Source: Actinobacteria bacterium HGW-Actinobacteria-4 (GTDB lineage: Bacteria; Actinomycetota; Actinomycetes; Actinomycetales; Demequinaceae). Taken from it: a stretch of 64,000 nt of DNA. Below, one piece after another: positions 17,750 through 25,750 of this stretch. Within the stretch, counting starts at the first letter, position 1. Each line of letters starts with the position of its first letter. The stretch is from assembly GCA_002841315.1 (NCBI GenBank), contig PHEW01000001.1, forward strand, positions 186,001-250,000. Direction: 5' to 3'. Both the position numbers and the translations under genes were made by a program. The notes below the pieces were generated by a model that had not been told where the DNA came from, searched no databases, and saw only the letters and a program-made list of their open reading frames with translations.

Positions 17750-17825
17750 GGCTCTGTAGCTCAGTTGGTAGAGCGTTCGACTGAAAATCGAAAGGTCACC
17801 GGATCGATGCCGGTCGGAGCCACCA
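17750..17825 (+). tRNA. tRNA-Phe (GAA)
   Basis: A 76-nt cloverleaf starting GGCTCTGTAGCTCAGTTGGT. The anticodon loop CTGAAAA shows GAA, and the acceptor closes CGGAGCC. Unlike the two preceding tRNAs the 3' ACCA end is encoded. Confidence 0.97.
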
Positions 17826-17973
17826 CCGTATGACAAGCCCTGCAGGCGCATGGTCCGCGAGGCGACGCCGTCAACGCTCCGCTCGCGCCGTCACCCCCAG
17901 CACGTACCGCTCCCAACCGGGGTAGGCTGATAGCAAGCACGTTGCTACGTCCGCGCACTTTCAAGGAGACCTC

Positions 17974-18354
17974 ATGGCCAGCCCCAGCTTCGGCAAGCAC
18001 ATTGTTGACGCGATCCTCGCAGCCGTCGTGGGCCGCGCAATCGCGACCATCAAGACCGAGGTCGAGTACGCCAAGCAAGAGGTCACCGCCAAACTCAAGG
18101 CACTAGGTGTCGCTGCGGGCCTCCTGGTGGCCGCGTTCGGCCTCTTCATGGTCGCGTTCATGCTGCTTCTAGTCGCGGGATTCCACGCGCTGACGTACCT
18201 GTGGCCCATCTGGCTGGTGGCGTGCGTCCTAGGCGGCTCGGTGCTCCTGCTGGGCATCATCTTCGCGGCGGTCGGTTCCTCCAAGATCAAGAAGAACAAG
18301 GACCTCATGCCCGAGCGCGCCATCAACAACATCAGGGCTGTGTTCAACAAGTAG
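17974..18354 (+). CDS. Phage-holin-family membrane protein (actinobacterial, chromosomal)
   Basis: A 126-residue protein with an amphipathic N-terminal half (TIKTEVEYAKQEVTAKLKAL) and two membrane helices (about residues 47-70 and 78-105), ending in a basic, soluble tail. This matches the holin_3/PF07332-type protein that most actinobacteria carry as a single chromosomal gene. AAGGAG precedes the ATG by 7 bp. There are no other phage genes nearby, so a lytic role is unlikely; the true function is not established. Confidence 0.75.
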   Translation: MASPSFGKHIVDAILAAVVGRAIATIKTEVEYAKQEVTAKLKALGVAAGLLVAAFGLFMVAFMLLLVAGFHALTYLWPIWLVACVLGGSVLLLGIIFAAVGSSKIKKNKDLMPERAINNIRAVFNK

Positions 18355-18399
18355 TTCTTCAGCGTGCCAGGTAGTGACTGAACGCACGCAAGGCTCTCG

Positions 18400-19356
18400 C
18401 TACCTCGCGTCCGGCTGGTCCACCACCTGCATGGGCGTCGCCACAGACACCAACACCTTGCGCCGGCGCTGAGTGAGCGCCACGCCTGCGAACACAATGA
18501 TCGCGCCCACCGGCTCATACCAATGCAGTTGCTCTTTGAGCACCACGAGTCCAAGGAATAGTGCCACCACGGGCACCACGTACGTGACCGACGCGGCGGT
18601 AGTCGCGCCGGCGACCTTCACCACCTTCCAGAACAACAAGTAGGCGAAGGACGAGCCCAGGACGCCCAGCAACAGCAAGCCCCACAGCGCCGAGGAATCC
18701 AACGCCCACACCTCCGGGGCTGGTCGCGGTGCCGCGAGAGCAAATGGCGCGAGCATCAGCGCCGACAGCCCCATCTGCACGGCCGAGAGCGTTGTCGCGG
18801 ACTCCTGCACCTTGCTCAAGAGCACCCGCGACAGGGTAGACCCCACGCCATACAACAAGGTCGAGATCAGCATCAGCACAGTGCCAAGGAGCGAGAAGCT
18901 CTCCACGTCCCATGCGCCAACCAAGACCGCGATACCGAGCGCGCCGATGATCAGCCCCGCCAACTGCAACCGAGACACCCGCTCAGCCGGGATCAGCAAC
19001 GCTACGAACAGCGCCGTCCATAACGGCGTGGTCGCGTTCAACAAGCTGGCGAGGATAGACGTGATCTCCTGCTGCGCCATGGGGATCAGGATCATCGGTG
19101 CACCGGACAAGCACGCACCTACTGCGCCGATCGCGACCACGTCACGCCAGGTCAGCCGAGGGCGCTTCCTGAACCACAAGGCGAGACCGCCGAGCACCAC
19201 GGCGCCAATGAGGATCCGGCCAAACCCCACCTGGGACGGCCCAAAGCCGTCGAGTGCGAGCGAGATGAAGAAGAAGGACGATCCCCACCCCAGGGCCATC
19301 GCGATAAAGGCAGGCAACCACGCCCGCAGCGGAGCCTCCGCGATACCCGGGTTCAA
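18400..19356 (-). CDS. EamA-family drug/metabolite exporter
   Basis: Inner-membrane transporter of the DMT superfamily, 318 residues with about ten hydrophobic helices in two EamA repeats (GWGSSFFFISLALDGFGPSQ in the first, YGVGSTLSRVLL and SSFAYLLFWKVVKVAG in the second). The open frame extends far upstream, but that part is antisense-like and overlaps ogt. The proposed start is a TTG at 19356 that overlaps the ogt stop as TTGA, preserving the first helix; an ATG at about 19311 would cut into it. Substrate unknown. Confidence 0.8.
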   Translation of the reverse strand: MNPGIAEAPLRAWLPAFIAMALGWGSSFFFISLALDGFGPSQVGFGRILIGAVVLGGLALWFRKRPRLTWRDVVAIGAVGACLSGAPMILIPMAQQEITSILASLLNATTPLWTALFVALLIPAERVSRLQLAGLIIGALGIAVLVGAWDVESFSLLGTVLMLISTLLYGVGSTLSRVLLSKVQESATTLSAVQMGLSALMLAPFALAAPRPAPEVWALDSSALWGLLLLGVLGSSFAYLLFWKVVKVAGATTAASVTYVVPVVALFLGLVVLKEQLHWYEPVGAIIVFAGVALTQRRRKVLVSVATPMQVVDQPDAR

Positions 19357-19901
19357 CGCGAGCTGAGCGACGCCGCCGGCGAGGCCTCCATGGTCAGCAT
19401 CGCCGCCTTGACGTCGAGGCCATAGCCGTAATTGCCCAAGGCCCCGCCACTCTTCACCACACGGTGGCATGGCACAAAGGGAGCGAGGTTGTTGCGCGCG
19501 CACGCCGTTCCGGCTGCCCTGACAGCGCGCGGACGTCCTGCGGCCGCGGCGAGGTCCGCGTAGGACTCGGGCTGGCCTGAGGGAATCGCTCGCATCGCCT
19601 CCCACACCGCCTGGAAGAAGGGGCCGCCGTCTTGTTCGGCGCGGACGTCGGTGATCGCTGTGCCGTCGCCATGCAACCAAGCCTCAACGGCGTCGGCCAC
19701 ATGGTTGATCGGTGCCACCACCCAGCCGCGACCACGAAGACGAGGCGAGACACGACTCGCGACTTCCTCGACCGAGCGGAAGCCAGAGCCACGCACGACG
19801 CCGTCTTCCGGCGTGACAACAACCGCAAGAGAGCCAAACGGGGTGGCATAAGTCGCGGCGTGAAGCGGCTGCGCAGAGCTGGAAGAAGGCAGAGGACTCA
19901 T
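19353..19901 (-). CDS. ogt: Methylated-DNA--protein-cysteine methyltransferase
   Basis: Repairs O6-alkylguanine by transferring the alkyl group to its own cysteine. The 182-residue protein has the active-site motif FVPCHRVVKSGG (Cys145), the helix-turn-helix loop ESYADLAAAAGRPRAVRAAG, with the arginine finger, and an N-terminal ribonuclease-H-like domain. It is followed by, and probably coupled to, the EamA gene (TTGA overlap). Confidence 0.95.
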   Translation of the reverse strand: MSPLPSSSSAQPLHAATYATPFGSLAVVVTPEDGVVRGSGFRSVEEVASRVSPRLRGRGWVVAPINHVADAVEAWLHGDGTAITDVRAEQDGGPFFQAVWEAMRAIPSGQPESYADLAAAAGRPRAVRAAGTACARNNLAPFVPCHRVVKSGGALGNYGYGLDVKAAMLTMEASPAASLSSR

Positions 19902-19994
19902 GGATCCAGATTACGCGCCACGGCCGACAATGGGGAAGGCGACTGGCACCACCCGTGGCACCTCGGTCCGCACAGCCCTACAAGCGCAAGAAAA

Positions 19995-20024
19995 CGGCCC
20001 CCGTCCCCGCAGGGACGGAGGCCG
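19995..20024 (-). terminator. Intrinsic terminator of bldC
   Basis: A 13-bp stem with one mismatch (CGGCCTCCGTCCC on the minus strand) closes over a 4-nt loop and is followed by TTTTCTTG on the minus strand, 25 bp after the bldC stop. Classic rho-independent form. Confidence 0.88.
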
Positions 20025-20049
20025 CCGTAAGAATCTTGCGTAGTAGTGC

Positions 20050-20262
20050 TTAAGCGGTGTGGCGCTGCTCCTGTGCCTCAGCGAGTAGCGAGTGAACCTC
20101 TGCCTCGCGGAAGCGGCGGTGACCACCGAGCGTGCGGATCGAAGAGAGCTTCCCGACCTTGGCCCAGCGGGTCACGGTCTTCGGGTCAACCCGAAAGATC
20201 GCTGCGACTTCGCTGGGAGTCAGCAACTTCTCTGGCTCCTGAATCGTGTCTGCCATCATCAT
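20050..20262 (-). CDS. bldC: BldC-family DNA-binding developmental regulator
   Basis: Small MerR-like winged-helix protein of 70 residues. The core LLTPSEVAAIFRVDPKTVTRWAKVGKLSSIRTLGGHRRFREAEV is nearly the whole protein and is typical of BldC, which binds head-to-tail along DNA direct repeats in actinobacteria. Three ATG codons in a row give alternative starts; GAGGG lies 6-9 bp upstream. It is followed by a strong terminator, so it is monocistronic, and is divergent from the DUF3073 gene. Confidence 0.93.
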   Translation of the reverse strand: MMMADTIQEPEKLLTPSEVAAIFRVDPKTVTRWAKVGKLSSIRTLGGHRRFREAEVHSLLAEAQEQRHTA

Positions 20263-20474
20263 CTTCCCTCAATTCGTGTCGGATCCCCCTCGGGTGTCCT
20301 ACATGGTGAGAGAGGCGACAACACCAAGTATGACGCGGTTTTGCCAACTTTTCCTTATTTACCGTTTTGGGTGGGAGTCGCACGAGGGCTACCAGGCGTT
20401 GTAAAGTACGGGTTAGGACTCCTACGGAGGGCCCGCGATAGGCGCGCGCCCTTGAAGTCAGAAGGGACGGCGAC

Positions 20475-20684
20475 ATGGGGCGCGGCCGTCAGAAGGCAAA
20501 AGACGCGAAGATCGCACGGCAGCTGAAGTACACGCCGCACGGCACTGACTTGCGCGAACTTGAGCGCGAACTGCTCACTGGAGAATCTCCTGCCCCGGCG
20601 CCCGTGCCGGAACCCGCTGAAGATGACTCCGACCCGTACGCACGCTGGATTGAAGACGACGACGATGACGAGGACGACGACTAG
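20475..20684 (+). CDS. DUF3073 family protein
   Basis: A 69-residue protein starting MGRGRQKAKDAKIARQLKY, the conserved basic opening of DUF3073 proteins found across actinobacteria, and ending in a run of acidic residues (WIEDDDDDEDDD). Function unknown. It stops immediately before the convergent purM stop codon, with no gap and no visible terminator. Confidence 0.92.
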   Translation: MGRGRQKAKDAKIARQLKYTPHGTDLRELERELLTGESPAPAPVPEPAEDDSDPYARWIEDDDDDEDDD

Positions 20685-21791
20685 TCAGGACCGGTAGGAG
20701 CCCGTCAGGTAGACGGCGCCGCCATCCACGCCCTTCGCACCACGAATCACGTCCGGCGACTGTTGGCGCGCGTCGTCGACGCCTATCTCACCGAGGACCC
20801 ACGAGGGTACTCCCGTTGCGGCCGATGCTGCGATTAGGGCGTCTGCATCGCCGGGGGCGACCACAGCCACCATTCCTACGCCAAGGTTCAGCGTGGCCTC
20901 GATGTCGTGCCACGGCACATTGCCAGCGCCTTGGATGAGCGAGAAGATTGCTGGCACCTGCCACGAGTCTCGCGCCACGGTAGCGGCCAGCCCCACGGGA
21001 ATCACGCGCGCGAGGTTTGCTGCGAGGCCGCCGCCGGTGACGTGGCTGAAGGCATGAAGCCCGGGTGTCGTTGCCGCAAGGTCCACGCAGAGCTTGGCAT
21101 AGATGCGCGTGGGCTCGAGCAGCTCGTTGCCCAATGTCCGGCCCAGGTCCGGCATCTCTTGGTCCAGCGACCATCCCGCATGCTTCACTACCGAGCGCAC
21201 CAGCGAGTAACCGTTCGAGTGCAGCCCAGAGCTGGCCATAGCGACCACGACGTCGCCGGAACGGACCTTGTCTGGGCCAAGCACGGCATCGGCCTCAACC
21301 ACGCCCATCGCGGCGCCAGCGACGTCGTAGTCGTCCGGAGCCATCACACCGGGGTGTTCGGCCGTCTCGCCCCCTACGAGGGCCGTACCGGCCATCTGGC
21401 AGCCTTCTGCGATGCCGCGCACAATGTCAGCGATCCGTTCGGGGATCACCTTGCCGCAAGCGATGTAGTCAGTCATCACGAGCGGCTTGGCACCGCACAC
21501 CACGATGTCGTCAACCACCATCGCGACCAGGTCCTGGCCAATGGTGTCGTGGATGCCCATGGCCTGGGCGATCACGATCTTGGTGCCTACGCCGTCGGTG
21601 CTGCTCGCGAGCAGCGGGCGCCGATAGTCCTTCAGGGCGGAGGCATCGAAGAGTCCAGCGAAAGCTCCCACGCCGCCTAGTACCTCAGGGCCATGAGTCT
21701 TGGCGACGGCTGCCTTCATGAGTTCCACTGCCTTGTCGCCTGCGGCGGTGTCGACACCCGAGTCTGCGTAGGTCATGCCGTCGCGGGTCAT
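20685..21791 (-). CDS. purM: Phosphoribosylformylglycinamidine cyclo-ligase (AIR synthetase)
   Basis: Catalyses ATP-dependent ring closure of FGAM to AIR in purine synthesis. Start chosen at 21791, overlapping the purF stop (ATGA); a longer frame up to 22040 is antisense-like. The 368-residue protein has MTYADSGVDTAAGDKAVELMK, the ATP-binding loop SSTDGVGTKIVIAQ, and GGETAEHPGVM, then SGLHSNGYSLVR, all standard for PurM. It is the second gene of purF-purM. Confidence 0.96.
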   Translation of the reverse strand: MTRDGMTYADSGVDTAAGDKAVELMKAAVAKTHGPEVLGGVGAFAGLFDASALKDYRRPLLASSTDGVGTKIVIAQAMGIHDTIGQDLVAMVVDDIVVCGAKPLVMTDYIACGKVIPERIADIVRGIAEGCQMAGTALVGGETAEHPGVMAPDDYDVAGAAMGVVEADAVLGPDKVRSGDVVVAMASSGLHSNGYSLVRSVVKHAGWSLDQEMPDLGRTLGNELLEPTRIYAKLCVDLAATTPGLHAFSHVTGGGLAANLARVIPVGLAATVARDSWQVPAIFSLIQGAGNVPWHDIEATLNLGVGMVAVVAPGDADALIAASAATGVPSWVLGEIGVDDARQQSPDVIRGAKGVDGGAVYLTGSYRS

Positions 21792-23260
21792 GGCGCCACC
21801 TCGACCGGCTGGGTTGCCAACAGGTGGCGCGCGTTGATCGGTGGCGTGATCGGGTACTCGCCGGTGAAGCAGGCCGTGCACAGGCGGTTCGCAGCCTGGT
21901 TGGTCGCTGCGATCATGCCGTCGAGCGAGATGTGGCCCAACGAGTCCGCGTCGATCTGGATGCGGAGTTCCTCCAGCGTGTGGCCCACCGCGGCGAGCTC
22001 GCCGCGAGTCGGGAAGTCGATACCGTAGAAGCACGGCCACTCGACAGGCGGCGCCGAGATACGAACGTGGACCTCTGCGGCGCCTGCTTCGCGGAGCAAC
22101 GCGATGATGGCGCGCTGGGTGTTGCCTCGAACGATGGTGTCGTCGACCACAATCAAGCGCTGCCCCTCGATGACCTCACGTAGCGGGTTGAGTTTGAGCC
22201 TGATGCCCAACTGACGCAGGGTTTGGGACGGCTGAATGAAGGTGCGCCCCACGTACGCGTTCTTGGTGAGGCCGATGGCGAACGGGATTCCCGATTCTTG
22301 CGCGTAGCCCACGGCTGCGGGCGTTCCCGATTCAGGGACGGGGATCACGAGGTCCGCCTCGACCGGGTGCTCCCGGGCCAAGGTGCGGCCCATCTCGAGT
22401 CGCGCGGCCTGGACGGAGCGCCCAGCGATCGCGGTGTCGGGCCTGGCCAAGTAGACGTACTCGAAGATGCACCCCTTAGGATCCGACTTCGCGAAGCGCT
22501 GCGAGTGAACACCGTTGGCATCGATCATCACGAACTCGCCGGGCTCGATTTCTCGCTCCCACGTGGCGCCCACAATGTCCAAGGCGGCGGTCTCAGACGC
22601 CACCACCCAGCCGTTCTCGAGCTTGCCCAGCATGAGGGGGCGCACGCCCTGAGGGTCGCGGGCGGCATAGATCTTGTGCTCGTCCATGAACACCAGGGAG
22701 AAGGCACCGCGCACCCGTGGGAGCAGCTCGATGGCGGTCTCCTCGAGCGTGGGAAACAAGTCAGTGCCCAGGAGTGCGGTGAGGACCGTCGTGTCCGTGG
22801 CAAGGCCCGCGTCAAAGCGGGCGCGAGCGCCTTCGCCTGCACGCTCCTCAAGCAGGTCCAGCAGCTCCTCGATGTTGGTGAGATTGCCGTTGTGCCCCAG
22901 GGCGACCGTACCCGTGGCCGTGGGGCCCAGCGTGGGCTGCGCGTTCTCCCACACTGAAGCACCCGTGGTCGAGTAGCGTGTATGGCCGATGGCGAGGTCG
23001 CCGGTGAGCGCCTCAAGCGCCCCCTCATCAAAGACCTGCGAGACCAGACCCATGTCCTTGAACACCAGGATCTTCTTGCCATTGGAGGTCGCGATGCCGG
23101 CGGACTCCTGGCCGCGGTGCTGGAGTGCGTACAGACCAAAGTAGGTCAGCTTGGCGACCTCTTCGGTGGGCGCGTAGACACCAAACACACCGCACGCGTC
23201 TTTGGGGCCCTTCTCGCCGGGAAGGAGGTCATGGCTGAGAAGCCCGTCACCGCGGCGCAT
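21788..23260 (-). CDS. purF: Amidophosphoribosyltransferase
   Basis: First committed enzyme of purine synthesis: makes phosphoribosylamine from PRPP and glutamine. The 490-residue protein carries a 22-residue propeptide ahead of the catalytic Cys23 (KDACGVFGVY), as in Bacillus-type PurF, and the N-terminal glutaminase motif YALQHRGQESAGIA. The PRPP loop is RLIVVDDTIVRGNTQ. A cysteine set for an iron-sulfur cluster (IFEYVYLARPD region and C-terminal RLCTACFTGEYP) is partly visible. Its start overlaps the stop of the upstream small membrane-protein gene by 1 bp. Confidence 0.96.
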   Translation of the reverse strand: MRRGDGLLSHDLLPGEKGPKDACGVFGVYAPTEEVAKLTYFGLYALQHRGQESAGIATSNGKKILVFKDMGLVSQVFDEGALEALTGDLAIGHTRYSTTGASVWENAQPTLGPTATGTVALGHNGNLTNIEELLDLLEERAGEGARARFDAGLATDTTVLTALLGTDLFPTLEETAIELLPRVRGAFSLVFMDEHKIYAARDPQGVRPLMLGKLENGWVVASETAALDIVGATWEREIEPGEFVMIDANGVHSQRFAKSDPKGCIFEYVYLARPDTAIAGRSVQAARLEMGRTLAREHPVEADLVIPVPESGTPAAVGYAQESGIPFAIGLTKNAYVGRTFIQPSQTLRQLGIRLKLNPLREVIEGQRLIVVDDTIVRGNTQRAIIALLREAGAAEVHVRISAPPVEWPCFYGIDFPTRGELAAVGHTLEELRIQIDADSLGHISLDGMIAATNQAANRLCTACFTGEYPITPPINARHLLATQPVEVAP

Positions 23261-23658
23261 CAGGCGTCGTGCTCGTCGGTTGGGGAACTCGACGGGCGGC
23301 CGTCGCGATCATCGACAGACGCACGGTCCATGCGCGTGGCGATGGCACCTGCCGTGAGCCCACCGATCAGCGCGAAACCAAGGCCCAACAGGACCGCGAC
23401 GGTACCGCGGTAGACCCCTGTCGAGTTGGGAAGCAAGAACCCCAGCGCGAGGCCAAGTCCGGCCCCGAACGAGACTCCTGTTCCAATGACTCGCCCTAAT
23501 CGCGGCGCACGGCGAAAGGTCGCGAGAATGGCGTCGCGCTCAAGTTCGTCGATGTCGGGAACCGGACGCGGGGGCTTGGGTGCGCCGCGGACGTCGGCGG
23601 CCTTGCTGAAGGTCTCGTCGTTGGGGAGGGCGTCGTTGGGGACAGGTGCGTCGCTCAC
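23260..23658 (-). CDS. Hypothetical two-helix membrane protein upstream of purF
   Basis: A 132-residue protein. The first 50 residues are Pro/Asp-rich and polar, followed by two hydrophobic helices (about residues 60-80, GTGVSFGAGLGLALGFLL, and 85-108, GTVAVLLGLGFALIGGLTAG), then an acidic tail. No family recognised with confidence. Its stop overlaps the purF start (TGATG-type), so it belongs to the purF-purM operon. Confidence 0.7.
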   Translation of the reverse strand: MSDAPVPNDALPNDETFSKAADVRGAPKPPRPVPDIDELERDAILATFRRAPRLGRVIGTGVSFGAGLGLALGFLLPNSTGVYRGTVAVLLGLGFALIGGLTAGAIATRMDRASVDDRDGRPSSSPTDEHDA

Positions 23659-23715
23659 GGCTCAAGTCTAAGCGCTAGCGCGCCAGCCCGGAGCGAGCCA
23701 CCTGTCCCCGTTGAC

Positions 23716-24639
23716 TTAACCCTTGATCGAACCGGCAAGCAGTCCACGCACAAAGTAGCGCTGCAACAGGAAGAACACGATCAGTGGCACGATGATCGAC
23801 ACGAACGCCGCCGCCGTCATGACTTCCCAGTCACTGCCACGTGAGCCAGCTAGCTCCCCTAGGCGTTGGGTCAGCGGCGCAACGTCCTTGCCGCCACCGG
23901 AGAACACCAGCGCCACCAGCAGGTCGTTCCAGACCCACAGGAACTGGAAGATCGCGAGCGATGCCACGGCGGGCAACGACAACGGGAAGATCACCTTGAG
24001 GAACATCTGGGTGTGGTTGGCGCCGTCAACGCGCGCAGCCTCGACCACTTCATGCGGGATCTCCGAGATGAAGTTGTGGAGCAAGAAGATGCCCAGTGGT
24101 AGCGCAAAGATCGTGTGCGCCACCCACACCGCCGCGAAGCTGCTTGAGATGTCAAGCCACGGCTGGTTGAAGATGCGCAGCAGCGGAATCAAGGCCATCT
24201 GGAGTGGCACAATCTGCAATGCGAACACCAGCACGAACAGCCACGACGATCCCTTGAAGGGGATCCACGAGAACGCGTAGGCCGCCATCAGTGCGAGGGT
24301 CAACGGGAAGATCGTGCCGGGGATGGAGATCACCAACGAGTTGATGAAATAGGAGCCCAAGCTCGCTGAGGACGCCCCAGAATCGAACAACACGGCCTCG
24401 TAGTTGCGGAACGTGAAGCCCCAATTGGTCAGGATGGTCCACCAACCGGAATTAGACAGGTCAGCTGCGGGCCGGAAGGACGAGATGAACAGACCGAACG
24501 TGGGCAACGTCCACAGCATTGCGATGATGATCGCGCCGGTGGTCGCCCAGCGAGACGTGAGGCGCTTCTTAACGCGACCCGCCTTCGAGGAGCCGTTGAT
24601 CTCGCCTCGGATGGGCTTGGGGGCGATTGCGGCGCTCAT
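23716..24639 (-). CDS. Sugar ABC transporter permease, MalG/AglG type
   Basis: Second inner-membrane subunit of a CUT1 sugar importer, 307 residues from the ATG at 24639, which has GGAGG 8 bp upstream; the extended frame to 24921 overlaps the other permease gene and is not real. Six helices, with the EAA loop HEVVEAARVDGANHTQMFLKVIFPLSLP. It overlaps the preceding permease stop by 1 bp (TAATG). No ATPase gene is present in the operon, so it probably relies on a shared MsiK-type ATPase encoded elsewhere. Confidence 0.92.
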   Translation of the reverse strand: MSAAIAPKPIRGEINGSSKAGRVKKRLTSRWATTGAIIIAMLWTLPTFGLFISSFRPAADLSNSGWWTILTNWGFTFRNYEAVLFDSGASSASLGSYFINSLVISIPGTIFPLTLALMAAYAFSWIPFKGSSWLFVLVFALQIVPLQMALIPLLRIFNQPWLDISSSFAAVWVAHTIFALPLGIFLLHNFISEIPHEVVEAARVDGANHTQMFLKVIFPLSLPAVASLAIFQFLWVWNDLLVALVFSGGGKDVAPLTQRLGELAGSRGSDWEVMTAAAFVSIIVPLIVFFLLQRYFVRGLLAGSIKG

Positions 24640-25664
24640 TAGTGAGCCTCCTTGTGCTGGCGCAGAACTCGAACGTTGTAGATCACAATGGGCAACACCA
24701 TCAGGAACAACAGCACTGCGAGTGCAGCACCAATAGATGGCTGCCCAAGGGCAAATGCCCGGTTGTACATCTCGTTGGCGATGACTGATGTCTTGAACTG
24801 GCCACCAGTCATGGTGCGGACGATGTCGAAGACCTTGAGTGTCGCAATGGTGATAGTAGTGACGACCACCACCAGCGAGCCGCGGATCCACGGAACGGTG
24901 ACGCTCCAGAACCGTTGCCACGCGTTCGCGCCGTCAAGGGACGCGGCTTCAATGATCTCGTCAGGCACGCCCTTAATGGCGGCCGAGAGGATCACCATGG
25001 CGAATCCGGTCTGGATCCACACCATCACGAAGATCAAGAACAGCGTGTTGAATGGCGCACTCGCGATGAACTGATGCGGTTCAAGCCCCAACCAGATCAA
25101 CACCTGGTTGAGGAAACCGATCTGCGGGAACGCTTCCGCGCGGTACGTGTACATGAAGCGCCAGATGATTGAGGCTCCCACAAAGGAGATAGCCATGGGC
25201 ATGAACACCAGGGCCTTGTAGACCTTCTCACCGCGGGACTTGTCGATGAACACCGCGTAGGCGAGTCCCACCGACGTCGACAGTAGCGGCACAAGCACCA
25301 CCCAGATGAGGGTGTTTCGCACCACTGATTGTTGCGTGGGGTCCGTGAAGATCGTCACGAAGTTGGCGAGGCCCACAAACTCACCACCGTCGTTGGTGAG
25401 CGACGTGCCGATGGTCTGAATGGCGGGCCAGATGAGACCAGCTCCGAGCAGGAGCAGCGCTGGCGCCACGAAGAAAAGGAGCTGCAGAACGTCGCGCCCC
25501 TTCTTAGGGGCGTTGTCTGCCAAGAACATCAAGAGCCCGACGACGGCGACAAAGATCGCGATGGCGATGAGTCCCGTTCCGAGTTTGCTTCCTGACTCGG
25601 ACCAGAACTTGTCCGCTCGGACTATCTGTTGGCCTGCCAGGGCTAATGCATGCGCCGACTGCAT
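24639..25664 (-). CDS. Sugar ABC transporter permease, MalF/AglF type
   Basis: First membrane subunit of the CUT1 importer, 341 residues with about eight helices, two of them N-terminal extras as in AglF/MalF. The cytoplasmic EAA loop is PDEIIEAASLDGANAWQRFWSVTVPWI. It follows the binding-protein gene by 86 bp, with a hairpin in between, and is coupled to the second permease. The overall make-up resembles alpha-glucoside AglEFG systems; substrate not proven. Confidence 0.92.
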   Translation of the reverse strand: MQSAHALALAGQQIVRADKFWSESGSKLGTGLIAIAIFVAVVGLLMFLADNAPKKGRDVLQLLFFVAPALLLLGAGLIWPAIQTIGTSLTNDGGEFVGLANFVTIFTDPTQQSVVRNTLIWVVLVPLLSTSVGLAYAVFIDKSRGEKVYKALVFMPMAISFVGASIIWRFMYTYRAEAFPQIGFLNQVLIWLGLEPHQFIASAPFNTLFLIFVMVWIQTGFAMVILSAAIKGVPDEIIEAASLDGANAWQRFWSVTVPWIRGSLVVVVTTITIATLKVFDIVRTMTGGQFKTSVIANEMYNRAFALGQPSIGAALAVLLFLMVLPIVIYNVRVLRQHKEAH

Positions 25665-25691
25665 TGTCGATTCCTTCCACTGCCGTGAATG

Positions 25692-25727
25692 GGTGCCGAC
25701 CGGACCCGAACGGATCCGGCCGGCACC
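25692..25727 (-). promoter_or_regulatory. Hairpin between binding-protein and permease genes
   Basis: GGTGCCGACCGGA pairs with TCCGGCCGGCACC (13 bp, one mismatch) around a 10-nt loop. It lies 24 bp after the binding-protein stop. On the minus strand it begins AGTGGTGCCGG, identical to the stem after the chvE-like gene at 2134-2167. No T-run, so an mRNA-stabilising or attenuating role is more likely than full termination. Confidence 0.6.
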
Positions 25728-25750
25728 ACTTCAATGTCCGTAACTAGAGG

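Noticed and set aside
17462-17825. tRNA cluster as an integration site of a mobile element
   Set aside because: All three tRNAs are intact, no direct repeat of a tRNA 3' end was seen nearby, and no integrase follows.
17974-18354. Holin-family gene as a sign of a prophage
   Set aside because: No integrase, terminase, capsid or lysin genes nearby; the protein belongs to a group that is single-copy and chromosomal in many actinobacteria.
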